64,000 bases of DNA from Atriophallophorus winterbourni (lineage: Eukaryota; Platyhelminthes; Trematoda; Plagiorchiida; Microphallidae): the NCBI GenBank assembly GCA_013407085.1, contig JACCGJ010023304.1, forward strand, positions 1 through 64,000, in the 5' to 3' direction. Both the position numbers and the translations under genes were made by a program. The notes beneath the pieces are model-generated. The model worked only from the letters and a program-made list of their open reading frames with translations, was not told the DNA's origin and ran no database searches. Positions within the stretch are counted from its first letter, which is position 1. The number at the start of each line of letters is the position of its first letter. This document shows positions 23,651 to 34,119 of this stretch, in pieces.

Positions 23651-23772
23651 CTCACTCTATTTATAGATTTATTCATAAATTATATGCAGGTAAAAAGCTA
23701 TGCTTTACAAGACCCACAAAAATTTACATCAGGTCGGATGGTGAAAAATATAAAAATATTGTTAGATTATTG

Positions 23773-24532
23773 TCAGACGTGAAAAACATACTTGTCCAAA
23801 TGGTTATCTAATGATTTCTTGAAAACTTCAACAGTTCCAGATTGTACCACATGAGTAGGTAAACTGTTCCACAATTGCACATTGCGAACGGAAAATGCAT
23901 ATTCGGGGCAGTTCAACCTGCTATGCTGTTGGTAAAGTTTTGATTGGTGACCTCGCATATGTGTGTTATGCGAAAGATGAAACAAATGACCGCAAGTATT
24001 TTTTGTTTGATTAAGCACTGTCCAAATGAACACTAGTGCTCCTCGTTTCCGTCTATATTTAACCGAATGCAAATTCAATAATTTAAGTCTCATTTCGTAT
24101 GGATGATTAGATAGTCAAAGGTCGCTCTGTGCTGTGGAGTTTCTAATAGCAGAATATCTTTTTTCAACCAAGGATCCCATGCCGGTATAACATATTCAAC
24201 ATGAGGACGGATGTAGGTTGAAATCAATTTGCAGACAATATTGGGGTCAAACGAACCTAGTACACTTCTGAGGAGACCCGAGTTGTTTTCAGCATTGCAG
24301 GCAGCCATTCGACATGGCATTGAGTTTCCTAAGTCTGATTGGTTAATCACACCTAAATCTTTTTCGGAGGAGACGAGATTAATAACAGTGCGACCAAGAT
24401 AATATTCTTTGCTGGACCTGCTGTTGAGAGAGAATATGCTGCATTTCGAAGCATTCAGGGGCATTTCGTTGTCTAGGGACCAAGTGTGAATCATATCGAC
24501 ATACGGTTGCACGTTCTGCGTATCGTCTGTGG

Positions 24533-24587
<55 letters not shown>

Positions 24588-25540
24588 CATTTTAAATTTC
24601 CGGAGTTCGTTGACGTGTTTATACAATGCTTTGGGATTTATAATGAATTTTTCGACAAGACTGATTTGGTAATCTTTTCTGTCTTTTCGAATGAGGCAGA
24701 CACACTTATTTCGCAATAACGTGTAGTAGCACCAAGTTATCCCAGAAGGATCGTCCAAGTATTTGTACCAGGCATTGTCACGTTTACACATCCATTTTTG
24801 AGTACTGCCTCTAAGAGGCTTTTTCGGACGCTGTTTGCTGGATATTATTTTCACCTTCGATGATAAGTCAATGATAATACGAAGTTGGCTGTAAAACGTT
24901 TCCCAGATTTCTTTAGCTGTTTTGAGTTCAAGGAAATCACATCGATTTGCAGTAGCCAGAGCTCGAAGCAAGTCGTAGTTCACAGTTGTATACGTTCGTT
25001 GACTATTTCCTGTTGGTTCGTATTGATAAATATAATCAAATGCCATGACAACATGATCACTCAATCTGAGTGGAGCTGTATAGAAAACACATTCTATGAT
25101 GAGTTGATCGATTGTAAGTATGAGGTCCGGGCTACATGGGGCTTGTTTAGATCGAAATCGCGTTGGTTGTTGTACGTGGTTGTAAAGAAGGGTGCAAGTC
25201 AATATTTCTTGAAGAAAGCTTTTAAATGAATGGTCACCTGGAATGTGTGTTGCAAGGGTCGGCACATTAAAATCACCGAGAATGAGCGAATGTGAATAAG
25301 TGAGCTTCAATGCAAAACGTATTGCATTAGAAAGAACAGTGTCAGCGGCAGGTAATAAAGAAGGGGTCGATAAATCAATGCTAAGTGGCACTTACGTTTA
25401 TCATGTAAGTCAAAAGAGCAAAACAATGTATCTGGGACATCTATCTCGGGGAAGAGAAGTATGGTGCAGTTTATGCTTTCATGTAAGTAGAGGAGGACAC
25501 CGCCAAATTTTGTTGCTCGATCTTTTCTGTAAATCATCAT
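23773..25540 (-). pseudogene. ORF2 (endonuclease-RT) of CR1 family A copy 1, lacking RT core
   Basis: Endonuclease pieces at 25307-25540 and 24700-25391 keep ILGDFNVPTL and LSDHVVMAF. The RT N-terminal part (LLRNKCVCLIRKDRKDYQIS) runs into (TA)n, then resumes at STDDTQN, just after the catalytic motif C. Motifs A, B and FADD are therefore absent. The C-terminal part continues at 23773-24093 after a frameshift near 24100. Confidence 0.85.
24537..24585. repeat. (TA)n microsatellite at a deletion junction inside a LINE
   Basis: A pure TA run. Flanks match the sister copy at about 39340 on one side and 40235 on the other, so the run replaces roughly 0.9 kb of reverse transcriptase. Confidence 0.9.
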
Positions 25541-25693
25541 GTAAGTGATTTAGAGTTCAGAGACGTTTATAGAATTACACAACCAGGTTTCTGTCACTGC
25601 AATCAAATCCCAAGACGCCACAATCTCACGTGAATACAGTTCAGTGAACTTGCCCAGAAAGCTCTGAGCATTGGTGTTACAGCACGATAGAGA

Positions 25694-27000
25694 TTATATT
25701 TTTGTTGCAGATTTAGAGCTCAGAGTAATGGGTTCGCCGACACAGAATTGGTCGGCTGCCCCACGTTTTTTTTGTCTCAGGTGCATTGATTGACTTGGTG
25801 GCGAAGTCATCTGAAAAACAATATTGTTCGTGCGTTTTATGTCGTACACAGCCCGAATACGAATTTCAGGAGGTGAAACTTTTCGACATTGATACCACAC
25901 CTCGAGTATTCTATCCTTCATCTCATCTGTGCGGAATGATATTTTGAGAGAAGGAGGCTGATGCGTTTCTTTTTTTCGGTATAAGGCGCATAACATGAGT
26001 CGTTATTATGTCCTTTAAAGCTAGGATCACTTATCAAAATCTCCATTCACTGCAACCGTTGCAGACGTTTGCTGGATTCTACCTCGTTTGAAATGGGTAC
26101 ACCATCAACTATAACAGCTAAGCGATTTGTAGCCTCTTTTGCTAGTTCCGGATTATTACGACGAATTTGCCGTTCTTCCGACGGAATGTCCGGAAATATT
26201 CGCACAATAGATTTGTTTACGACTAAGAGGGATGAGGCGAGCAACATATTTTCTACATCTTGGACGGACATGAGCACTGCAAGCAGTAATCTGGGTGTGT
26301 TCACACGAGGTGAGTTCGGGGGTCTAAACAATCGGGTCATCGATGCTGGTTAGGCAGTTATGTCTGAGCTTCTGCAAAGGTCATTCGCTTTGCTTTAGCG
26401 ATGGCGAAGTTGATTCAACGAGATTACTACAAATTACCGTTAGATCATCAATGTTTGTCTTTGGGAGGGTTTTAGTGTTCAAACTCTTCGGTCTAAGCTT
26501 ACGCATATCCTTCGATGAGTCAGCACTTTCATTCACTTGACTACAGGTCAGATTCGCAGACTCATCGGTCGTACCGAGTTGATGGAATGGACGTTGGTCG
26601 ATTTCTGGAGAAATCAGCGTTTCAGTAGTAGTTAGCGCTTCCCTGTAAGACTTGCGGTTAAAGTGGTTAGGGGCTGCGTTTAGAACTGGTTCCAGCGCTT
26701 TGTGACATGCAAATGTTTGGAAAGATTCTAACGTGTTTTCATGCGTCTTTCCATAATTGAATCAGAGTTTTCAGCTCTTAATAAATCACTAGTTACGTTC
26801 AATCTGCATGGATTACATATATAGCAGATGCCTGGTAATTTTTCATTATTAATTAGAGTCACAGATTCAGGTGATAAATACTTTTGACAAAGTTTGCACT
26901 TTTTACAAGCCTCGTCATCAGGTCCACTTAAGGTCACGCCAGGTCCGTTTAAGGTCACGTTGTCAGTCATCCTTACAATTTCGCGAGAACGAGTGGATAC
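25694..27000 (-). pseudogene. ORF1 of CR1 family A copy 1, broken
   Basis: Pieces of the PHD-like ORF1 are visible: CKKCKLCQK joined directly to YLSPESVTLINNEKLPGICY at about 26880 (26 residues of the finger missing relative to copy 2), TRLFRPPNSP at about 26330 and the basic C-terminal part at 25694-25996. Several frameshifts separate them. The slippery A-run at the ORF1 end has grown to eight A (25766-25773). Confidence 0.8.
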
Positions 27001-27390
27001 ACTGGGCGAAGCGGTCGATTATCGATCGGTGTCTCTCTGTGTATCTCGATGGAGTGCAAAAACGACTGGATGCGATGCAATGCAGTGTAATCCAACGGAC
27101 AGTAAAATGGCGTACACTTTCATGTAAAGGCTGTTCTGTGAGATTTGATCCGACAGTGTTGACATAACTGTCGGTAGATGCCAAATAGCGAGATCCTTCT
27201 GATGGTATCCGAGTTGTTGCGTTATTCTTGATTGGAAGCAATGTTGCACGCGTATGTAATGTTGGGTAGAAACTTGAAGACTTTGATTTTCAAGGATTCG
27301 TGTTTGTGTAAGTCTTCGTAAGAGTGTGCGTGGTCGGTTTTTCGCCTCAGTGTGTGGATATGGACTAAGGATATAACTCACAAGCGCATG

Positions 27391-28207
27391 TTTAATTTAG
27401 GCCACATAGGGTAATATTTGTTTGAACAGTCAGATTTGGGAGAGATCAATCTATCCCACTGTGCTCACAGCGATGAGCAATAGTTGGCGGATCGGCGGAA
27501 GTTGCACGCCGACGGCGCAATCTAATTTCAGCATCGGAGACCATTATCTGCTCTTTCCCAGACACCAGAAACGCTTTAAAGAGTGCTACCAAACAATTTC
27601 TTCCTAATTCGTGAACTTCATTTCAAGACCTATCTTATCTCTTACGCAAACGTTACTTTCTGAAGATGCCCTCTGCTCAATGATCAATATATTGATTTCA
27701 ACTACCCAAAGAGTCGAGTTTTCGAATAAGAACCATTCTTTATTCTGTAAACGTCGTCATCGGCATAATATATCGAAACGTACAACAACATTTTAGAACA
27801 ATATGATAAAAATCGTTCCACAGAAAACCATAACAATTTCTTTTGAGAGACCTTTTTTGAAACTTTTCGGGGTTATATCTAATACCCTCGTCAGCAGAAC
27901 TGAATTTAGAAGATTGAGAGAAACGGTGTGATTTCAGAAAATAGACTGTGAAACGTCCCTTCAAATACTTTTGCAAAACGGAATTTAAACCAGTAGAGTA
28001 TTCACCACGTATAATTGACGAATAAGCCTAAGTTTATGTTAGATATATGTGCACACTGACGTTTAATCCAAGCAAGATTTCACAGTCGACCTATGTCAAG
28101 TAGCAACAGCAGATTAACTCTCCCAAATCCATGTATCGCTCGAAAAGTAAATACACCTGCGTATGATCCTAATAAACAATCCAAGCATTCCTAAGGTTAA
28201 AACTTAC
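27391..28207. other. Unassigned; short shared repeat only
   Basis: Around 27480-27530 the words gttgcacgc and ggcgcaatct resemble 5950-5975 in the decayed LINE. No complete gene. A minus-strand frame at 27740-27976 has no recognisable product. Confidence 0.35.
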
Positions 28208-28264
28208 AGATTTTCAGAGCATCAAAAAAATATGAGTAGGACGGCAGTGCGATGCACGTGACTA
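28208..28264 (-). CDS. Candidate minus-strand micro-exon, 57 bp
   Basis: Strong acceptor (gttattttcag) and donor (ATCT|gtaagt) on the minus strand enclose 57 bp. Only the frame with two leading bases is open: VTCIALPSYSYFFDALKI, phase 1 to 1. The phase fits the 43 bp exon upstream on the same strand. Confidence 0.35.
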
Positions 28265-28609
28265 CTGAAAATAACAAAATGTGAATACATGTGTCATTTC
28301 CTGAGAGAATTGAATGCAAAAACAAATATTTGTTTATTTGCGCACATTCAAGTTACCATCAAATCTTTTTCTATTAAACTGAGCGTTGATAAAACGGCGG
28401 CTTATTTGTAGCGAAGCCCTTAAAATATTCAAAATTGTATGACACACTGAATAACTAGATATGAGAACACTCGATGCGAAATCGAATTTTATTTAGGAAA
28501 AAATTGTAAATTATTAATTTTCGGTATCAAGCTTAGGTTATATATATAGGTCACTTACTAGCATTCGTCGGATACGTTATGTTTGATTCATTTCAATGCA
28601 TAAACTTAC

Positions 28610-28652
28610 CTTTTCTGTTGAACCTGATAAACGCGTTTGATTCTCCGAAACG
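28610..28652 (-). CDS. Candidate minus-strand micro-exon, 43 bp
   Basis: Acceptor ccatgtttag and donor AAAAG|gtaagt. In phase 0 it reads RFGESNAFIRFNRK and leaves in phase 1, which suits the exon at 28208. All three frames are open over so short a length, so the frame is chosen from its neighbours only. Confidence 0.3.
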
Positions 28653-29001
28653 CTAAACATGGATGTTCAGAATTACCACACTTCCATCATTTTCTTCACT
28701 TTGCTTCTGATTCACTGACAACAATCAACATGAACAAATTGTACAGCGACCCACTAACACGTTTTAAATGGGTCAGATCATATCAGTTTATCCGATCACA
28801 TACACCGTCTTGAATGTATCGTATAACCTCTGGCAATGTACTTAAATAGATGAGTGGATTAGCTGGCTGACTAAAACTTATTATCTCGTTTGGTTGCACG
28901 TGATTGGATCAACCACAGTTTGAACACAATGCATTAATGAAGGTAAACTACGCGCGTTTAGTGAATGCGCTATCTTAATTGAACAAACGTGGACCACTTA
29001 C

Positions 29002-29062
29002 GCAAGATATGAGCCGGAAAAAATGCCTCCCATTATTGATCAACCTTTTTCCAGCTTCAATA
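29002..29062 (-). CDS. Candidate minus-strand exon, 61 bp
   Basis: Acceptor gttcctctatcag and donor CTTGC|gtaagt. Only one frame is open (phase 2 to 0): IEAGKRLINNGRHFFRLISC. It joins in phase to the 43 bp exon. It does not join in phase to the 29280-29466 exon, so at least one exon is missing or one call is wrong. Confidence 0.3.
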
Positions 29063-29279
29063 CTGATAGAGGAACGCAATTAAATTTGCAGAACATTTTT
29101 CTCAAACCGTATCATCTACCGAGTTTGGCATTATATGACATATGCGATGAAAGTAAAACAGTAGTATTTGTTACGATCCACCATATAGGAAATTGAAATC
29201 AACAATTCGATATCTGGGGCGGTCATAACCGCAGCGGAGAATTTATAAATATTTAAAAATGTATGGATATAAAACTTAC

Positions 29280-29466
29280 TTAATATGAATTCGTTCTTAA
29301 ATGGTTGTTTCGAAAATATTTTACTGGAGGTGTTGGTTTGATAGTTGAACGGAACCATCCGAACGAGCCTGAACCTTGGAGTAGTGTTAAATTCTCCGGT
29401 TTGGACAGAGATATTTAGTCCCAAGTCGGAAAGCATAGTAATGAGAAACATCTGTGAGTTCATCAT
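29280..29466 (-). CDS. Candidate minus-strand first coding exon with hydrophobic N-terminus
   Basis: An open frame starts at ATG 29466 (MMNSQMFLITMLSDLGLNIS), continues EFNTTPRFRLVRMVPFNYQ and reaches a consensus donor (ATTAA|gtaagt) at 29279 in phase 1. Alternatively the exon starts at 29451 after a weak acceptor (aactcacag). The hydrophobic start would suit a weak signal peptide and FNTT is a possible N-glycosylation site. Function unknown. Confidence 0.3.
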
Positions 29467-29991
29467 TCTCTTGTGGTGTATATTTTTGGTCTAAATTGAG
29501 AGCGGTAAGCCAAAATCAACAACAAAATCAACATTGAATTTCAGTATGCTTTCTTAAAAACGAATCTTATTTAATACTTCCACATTTTGGATTGAAGTTG
29601 TTTTTTACCTTGTCTAATCATGAGCACTGAGCAACTCAGAATTATCATTAATATTATCCACAGATTTTTAAATTATCTAAGGGCCTTCCAGATCAAGCAA
29701 TCTGCAGTCAATAGATGAACGTGCGTTGGTATATATGAATAAAAATACGACCTCCGTTTGAGTACAAAAATTGATTACATCATGAATAAGCTTAAATAAT
29801 TAGCGCTTTGCATTAAATTCAACAGAAAAAATAATTTATTTTATCTTCTCTGGGTTTGAATTTACTTTTTAATGCTTAACTACGAATTTTTCGAGATGTA
29901 TTTGTAATTGCATGTACTGTTTATCAGTAAAACGCATTCTTATATCAAAAGTCATGCCTCATAAAATGTGTATTGGTTATTTTATCTAAAG

Positions 29992-30313
29992 CCTATGCGT
30001 CGCTTTAATAAAAATCACACAATATTTTACAATAACAAGGATCAGCTAACAATTTTTATCACTAATGTTTCAAATAATTTAAACACACAGGTCAATGATA
30101 TCTTAAAACCTATTGAAGGCCGTGTTTACGACAAGAAATTTCTGGATGATAAATTATTACCAATCACCGTTGCAGGGGTCCAGATTAGCGTGACCTACAT
30201 TGTACCAGTGTATTTGTTTTCCTACCCCGAGAACTGGCAATTGTCCGTTTTCCCAATGACATTCATGGATATAGAGCAAGGTACATTTGCCTACTCACTT
30301 TATGCAAGTGATG
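29992..30313 (+). CDS. Host gene exon, 322 bp, unrecognised protein
   Basis: Acceptor ttattttatctaaag (a second possible acceptor, acaataacaag, would start the exon at 30040 in the same phase) and donor GATG|gtgagt. Phase 0 to 1, about 107 codons without a stop. It reads DQLTIFITNVSNNLNTQVND, then VAGVQISVTYIVPVYLFSYP and TFMDIEQGTFAYSLYASD, a plausible alternating helix/strand pattern. Two N-x-S/T sites suggest an extracellular protein. This is the largest clear exon of the host gene. Family not recognised. Confidence 0.7.
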
Positions 30314-30571
30314 GTGAGTTGGTGTAAATTGTTTTGAAAATTTGGCTTCCTTTAAACCAAAACACGTAGTTGCATTTATTCACATTACTCATTATGTATG
30401 GAGAATAAGTCCAAGATCCGCATGATAATGGAAATTTATTAAAAAAGTTGAACTTTTAAGCCTTTGTTGGATAAGGCTGGTACAAAAAACCTGTTTAATC
30501 ACGTGTGCCCACACTTACATGGATGGTTGTAAACCAATGGACTTGTAACAATAAATTCGAATTTGCATCTA

Positions 30572-31581
30572 CAGTGGAACTCGGGTACAACGAATCGCTG
30601 GGGGAGAGTAAAATGTTAGTTAAAAGCGGAATTCGTTCTAAGTAAAACGCATTGTCAGAAATGTGATTTTGCCGCAGTTTTTCTGTACACGTGTAAACAA
30701 GTGAAGAATGTCTTACCTTTGTGTGTTTCTGCATGCGTGCAATCCATTTGATGAATAGATGATGCCACAGCACACGGATCACAACATTAAATCCAAGTTC
30801 ATGTAAATAATAGTAAATTTATTCTAAAACGAAGTAGTAAAAACATCTTGCACACACACATTGACAGTCCAATCTCACGCCTTCATGAAGTAGCTGGTGA
30901 TGCTCTTTTGTTTAAGTTTTGACTTCGCCACCTTCTCGATCTCTGTCTCCAAAAAACTAGAGTTCTCTCTCGACGTCTCTTCCTTCTATCCTAAAAATCT
31001 CCTGCAGAGATTTAGAGCACTCCTGGCATCTTTCACAGACGAAGCTACCAGTCACAGAGAACTCACGTGATTTTCTTGTGCGTGCGTGAGTGTCAGTCAG
31101 CACACTGTAGGCTAGGCTGCCTGTGTCTCGCCAAGCTGTGTCAGTTCTATTCTTAGCGCACTGGAGGCCACTCTTGACGGAGCGTTTTGTGTCAAAGGCA
31201 AGACAAAGCGAGTTCGTTTTATGTATCCATAGATTTATTCATAGATTATATGCAGGTAAAACGCCATGCTTTATAAGACCCACAAAAATGTACATCGGGT
31301 CGGATGGTAAAAAATATCAAAATATTGTTAGATTATTGTCAAACATAAAAAAACATACTTTTCCATGTGGATATCTAGTGATTATTTTGAACTTTATTGA
31401 ACAAACATTGCTGTCGGGAACGTGTATAGTGTTCGTAACAGGCGAGATTCGTAACGAACAGATTCGTTGTACCAATGTTTTAAATAGGCTTACAAAGAAG
31501 GAATTTATTTGGGAAATCATGGTGTGTTCGTTCAACCCAAGTATTCGTTGTAAACGAGTTTGTTGTAGGTGTGTTCCACTG
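30572..31581. mobile_element. pogo/Tigger-like (Tc1-mariner) non-autonomous DNA transposon
   Basis: The left end starts CAGTGGAACTCGGGTACAAC; the right end, read on the other strand, starts CAGTGGAACACACCTACAAC. Both ends are flanked by TA (30570-30571 and 31582-31583), the target duplication of the Tc1/mariner superfamily. Inner repeats with ttcgtt-type words continue the terminal repeat. The interior (about 1 kb) carries no transposase that I can see and has a CR1 3' fragment inserted at about 31205-31375. Confidence 0.75.
31205..31375 (-). mobile_element. CR1 family A 3'-end fragment inside the pogo-like element
   Basis: From tagatttattcatagattat through aaacatactttt it matches the 3' ends at 23658 and 33591. 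Only the last 170 bp of the element are present, a typical 5'-truncated insertion. Confidence 0.75.
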
Positions 31582-31599
31582 TATTTCCATCACACACTC

Positions 31600-33100
31600 T
31601 CTACCAACATATTTGTGTGCATATGTGATTTACCAGGTTGGTCGTACCAACCATATCCAATGCTCGCTTAGGACTTCAACGTGTTTGTTTACTTTTAATT
31701 GAAAATTCTTCGCATTTACCTGATTTACGTTTGCTTGGTTTAAAGTATACCATGACCTCGACATTTTAGACGAGAGATTAGAGTATATATGCAAATATTT
31801 AAGTAACTTAAGGCGAAGCACATGTAAGTTTAAATATTTTATTGACCCATTCAACGTCCCGTTTCCTGGTTTCACTATGAAATCGTTACAGTTTAATCCA
31901 TTTTCGAATAGCCCTGCATCAAGAGTTATGAGTATAGTAGAAAAATCAGAATTATAGGTTACGAACATTTCAGTAATTTTGAAGAAATATAGAAAATGCA
32001 AGTTGCATTCGCAAAGAAGTGAACTTGCAGCTCGAAGTAAAAATCGGTACTAAGACTTAAGAGCAACTGAAACACAAACGTTCAACGAGATCATTTACTA
32101 TTGAATGAAATCAACCTTTCGGAGTAGGTCATTGTTATAGATTAAAAAACAAATAATTGTATACCGCACCGTACTGCGAAAACTAAACATGCAAAATAAC
32201 AGCCTAAGTACTTTGTCAGTATAGAATTCAGATGACAAATCTAGGTTAATTTATGGGAATGGAAACGCATATACACGTGAGAGTTTGGCTTCTAGTAAGG
32301 TATATGAATTTAATAAAATGTTTTGGTTGGGCCCGAGTGGTGTTTTCTGTTGACCGCGTTCTGGCAGCGGCTTTGTATTTTGAACCACCTAGTCTTGGCT
32401 CACATAACAACGCTCGTACTCCGAATCTGATGCTTTCTGGAGTGATGTCGAAGGGAAAGGAGAAATGGAATAGATAAAAGGGGCAGTTCTGTTGTTCCTT
32501 TCTCTTAGTATACACCTCTTTGTATATGTCGGGGTATTTGATTTTTCGAACTGGGCGACCTTTCGAGCGATGAATGTCAAAAAATATACAGGTGATGGTG
32601 AAAGAATATCGAATAACATGTAAGCGAAAGTTTGAGTAAATAGAAGTATACAATGATAAATTTGTGGCAACAATGGTGTGCTATAAATACCCAAAAGGTT
32701 CTGGGAACACTGAGTACCGAATTTCGGGATAAAATGAGGCTATTTGGAGGCCCCAAAAAATAAATAGCACCCTTTCAAAGCACGACCGGCAAACTCACTG
32801 TTCATAGTTTAGGAGCGGATAACTGAAAATATCCCACAACTGCCAGCCACTCCGATATTCACTGAAACTTATTTTTTTCTCATTCCAAGATGATTTATTC
32901 CTAACCATAGCATGAAATAGACAAGATGAGGGGGCCAAATTTTTGTACTCTCAAGTTCATTCATACGATAATCTCTAAGGGAAATGAAGTGGCGACGTTA
33001 ACTTTTTTGTGTTCAACTTTGGTGTTATTGTTATCCATTGCTTGAATGCCTCATTTTATTTTAGGTGTGTTAGTTTACCCGTCGCCATCTTGTCTTTTTT
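31600..33100. other. No host gene seen; intron, Gypsy 3' flank at right
   Basis: No exon with matching splice sites and phase. A small perfect hairpin (GGTTGGT-cgt-ACCAACC) lies at 31636. The DNA just left of 33100 should contain the 3' end of the Gypsy element, but I could not recognise a matching LTR pair. Confidence 0.4.
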
Positions 33101-33136
33101 ATTAAGGGCTGATTTCAATATATCGATGGATATCGT

Positions 33137-33590
33137 TCATTTTTTACATTTGATGTCGATTATGAAGTGCTTTGGATGACCTTTGAGGACTTCGAAATGA
33201 CAGTCGTATGGAGGTTCCTGATCAACACATGAGACCATGTAGACGAGTTTCCCGTGATGCACGTCAGATTGCTCTGTTGTCGAGATTGTGTAGGTTGTAT
33301 AGACTGAAGTACTGCACGCAAACACGGTACAAAATTGCTATGATCGATGAATTGGTTACACTGCGATTAGTCTACGAGGTTTGAAGGGAGCTTCAGCGTA
33401 TTTCCGTAGACTAACTCTGCATGAGCATACCAAATCTGATTTAAAAGCGGCCCGCGTGCTCAGTAGAACCAACAATAGGTGTTCATTCTAGTTGCTTGGA
33501 TATGTTTGAGTAATCATTTATGCTTTTAACTGTCCATGCATCCGTTCAACCATCCATTTGCTGCGTGGTGTATAGCTGTCTTCCGAGCCG
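33137..33590 (-). pseudogene. Gypsy integrase C-terminal part
   Basis: The minus strand reads WMVERMHGQLKA (usual form NGMVERxHRQLKA) next to the junction at 33590. A degenerate VLLSTRAAFKSDLVCS segment follows (usual GIRxxxKxDLGCSxAELVYG), and the end reads EPPYDCHFEVLKGHPKHFII, as in the tail of Gypsy integrases. This continues the integrase that breaks off at about 43140. Confidence 0.78.
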
Positions 33591-34119
33591 CCTTGTGGGG
33601 TCATTCATAGATTTATTCATAGATTATATGCAGGTAAAAAGTTATGCTTTACAAGACCCACAAAAATGTACATCGGTTCGGATGGTAAAAAATATCAAAA
33701 TATTGTTAGATTATTGTCAAACATAAAAACATACTTTTCCATGTGGATATCTAGTGATTTTTTGAAAAAAACTTCAACAGTTCCAGATTGTACCACATGA
33801 GTAGGTAAACTGTTCCACAGTTGCACATTGCGAACGGAAAATGCATATTAGCGGCAGTTCAACCTGCTATGCTGTTGGTAAAGTTTTAATTGGTGACCTC
33901 GCAAATGTGTGTTATGGTAAAGATGAAACAAATGACCGCAAGGATGATTTGTTTGATTAAACACTGTCCAAGATTCAAGATTCAAGATTCAAGAATTTAT
34001 GGTTACAAAAAGCACATAGCTTCACAATTACCATATCATAGTAAATATGCGTTCAATAAGAGGTATAAAAAAATCAATTATACGATGTCACTGGAGTCAA
34101 GTAATATGCTTACCCTGAG

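Larger units (their letters stand above)
23658..27390 (-). mobile_element. CR1 family A, copy 1 (internally deleted)
   Basis: Minus-strand element closely similar to the copy at 33591-43140, including leader (to about 27390), ORF1, endonuclease, RT and the 3' end beginning near 23658. The central reverse transcriptase is missing: a (TA)n run at 24537-24585 stands where the other copy has about 0.9 kb holding the catalytic motifs. ORF1 also lacks part of its zinc finger. Dead copy. Confidence 0.88.

Noticed and set aside
31123..31671. Plus-strand frame of 182 codons
   Set aside because: It crosses the boundary of the pogo-like element and its CR1 fragment, so it is a chance open frame through non-coding repeats.
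32246..32694. Overlapping minus-strand frames of 101 and 135 codons
   Set aside because: No recognisable motifs, no consistent splice signals, and the frames overlap each other; treated as chance.
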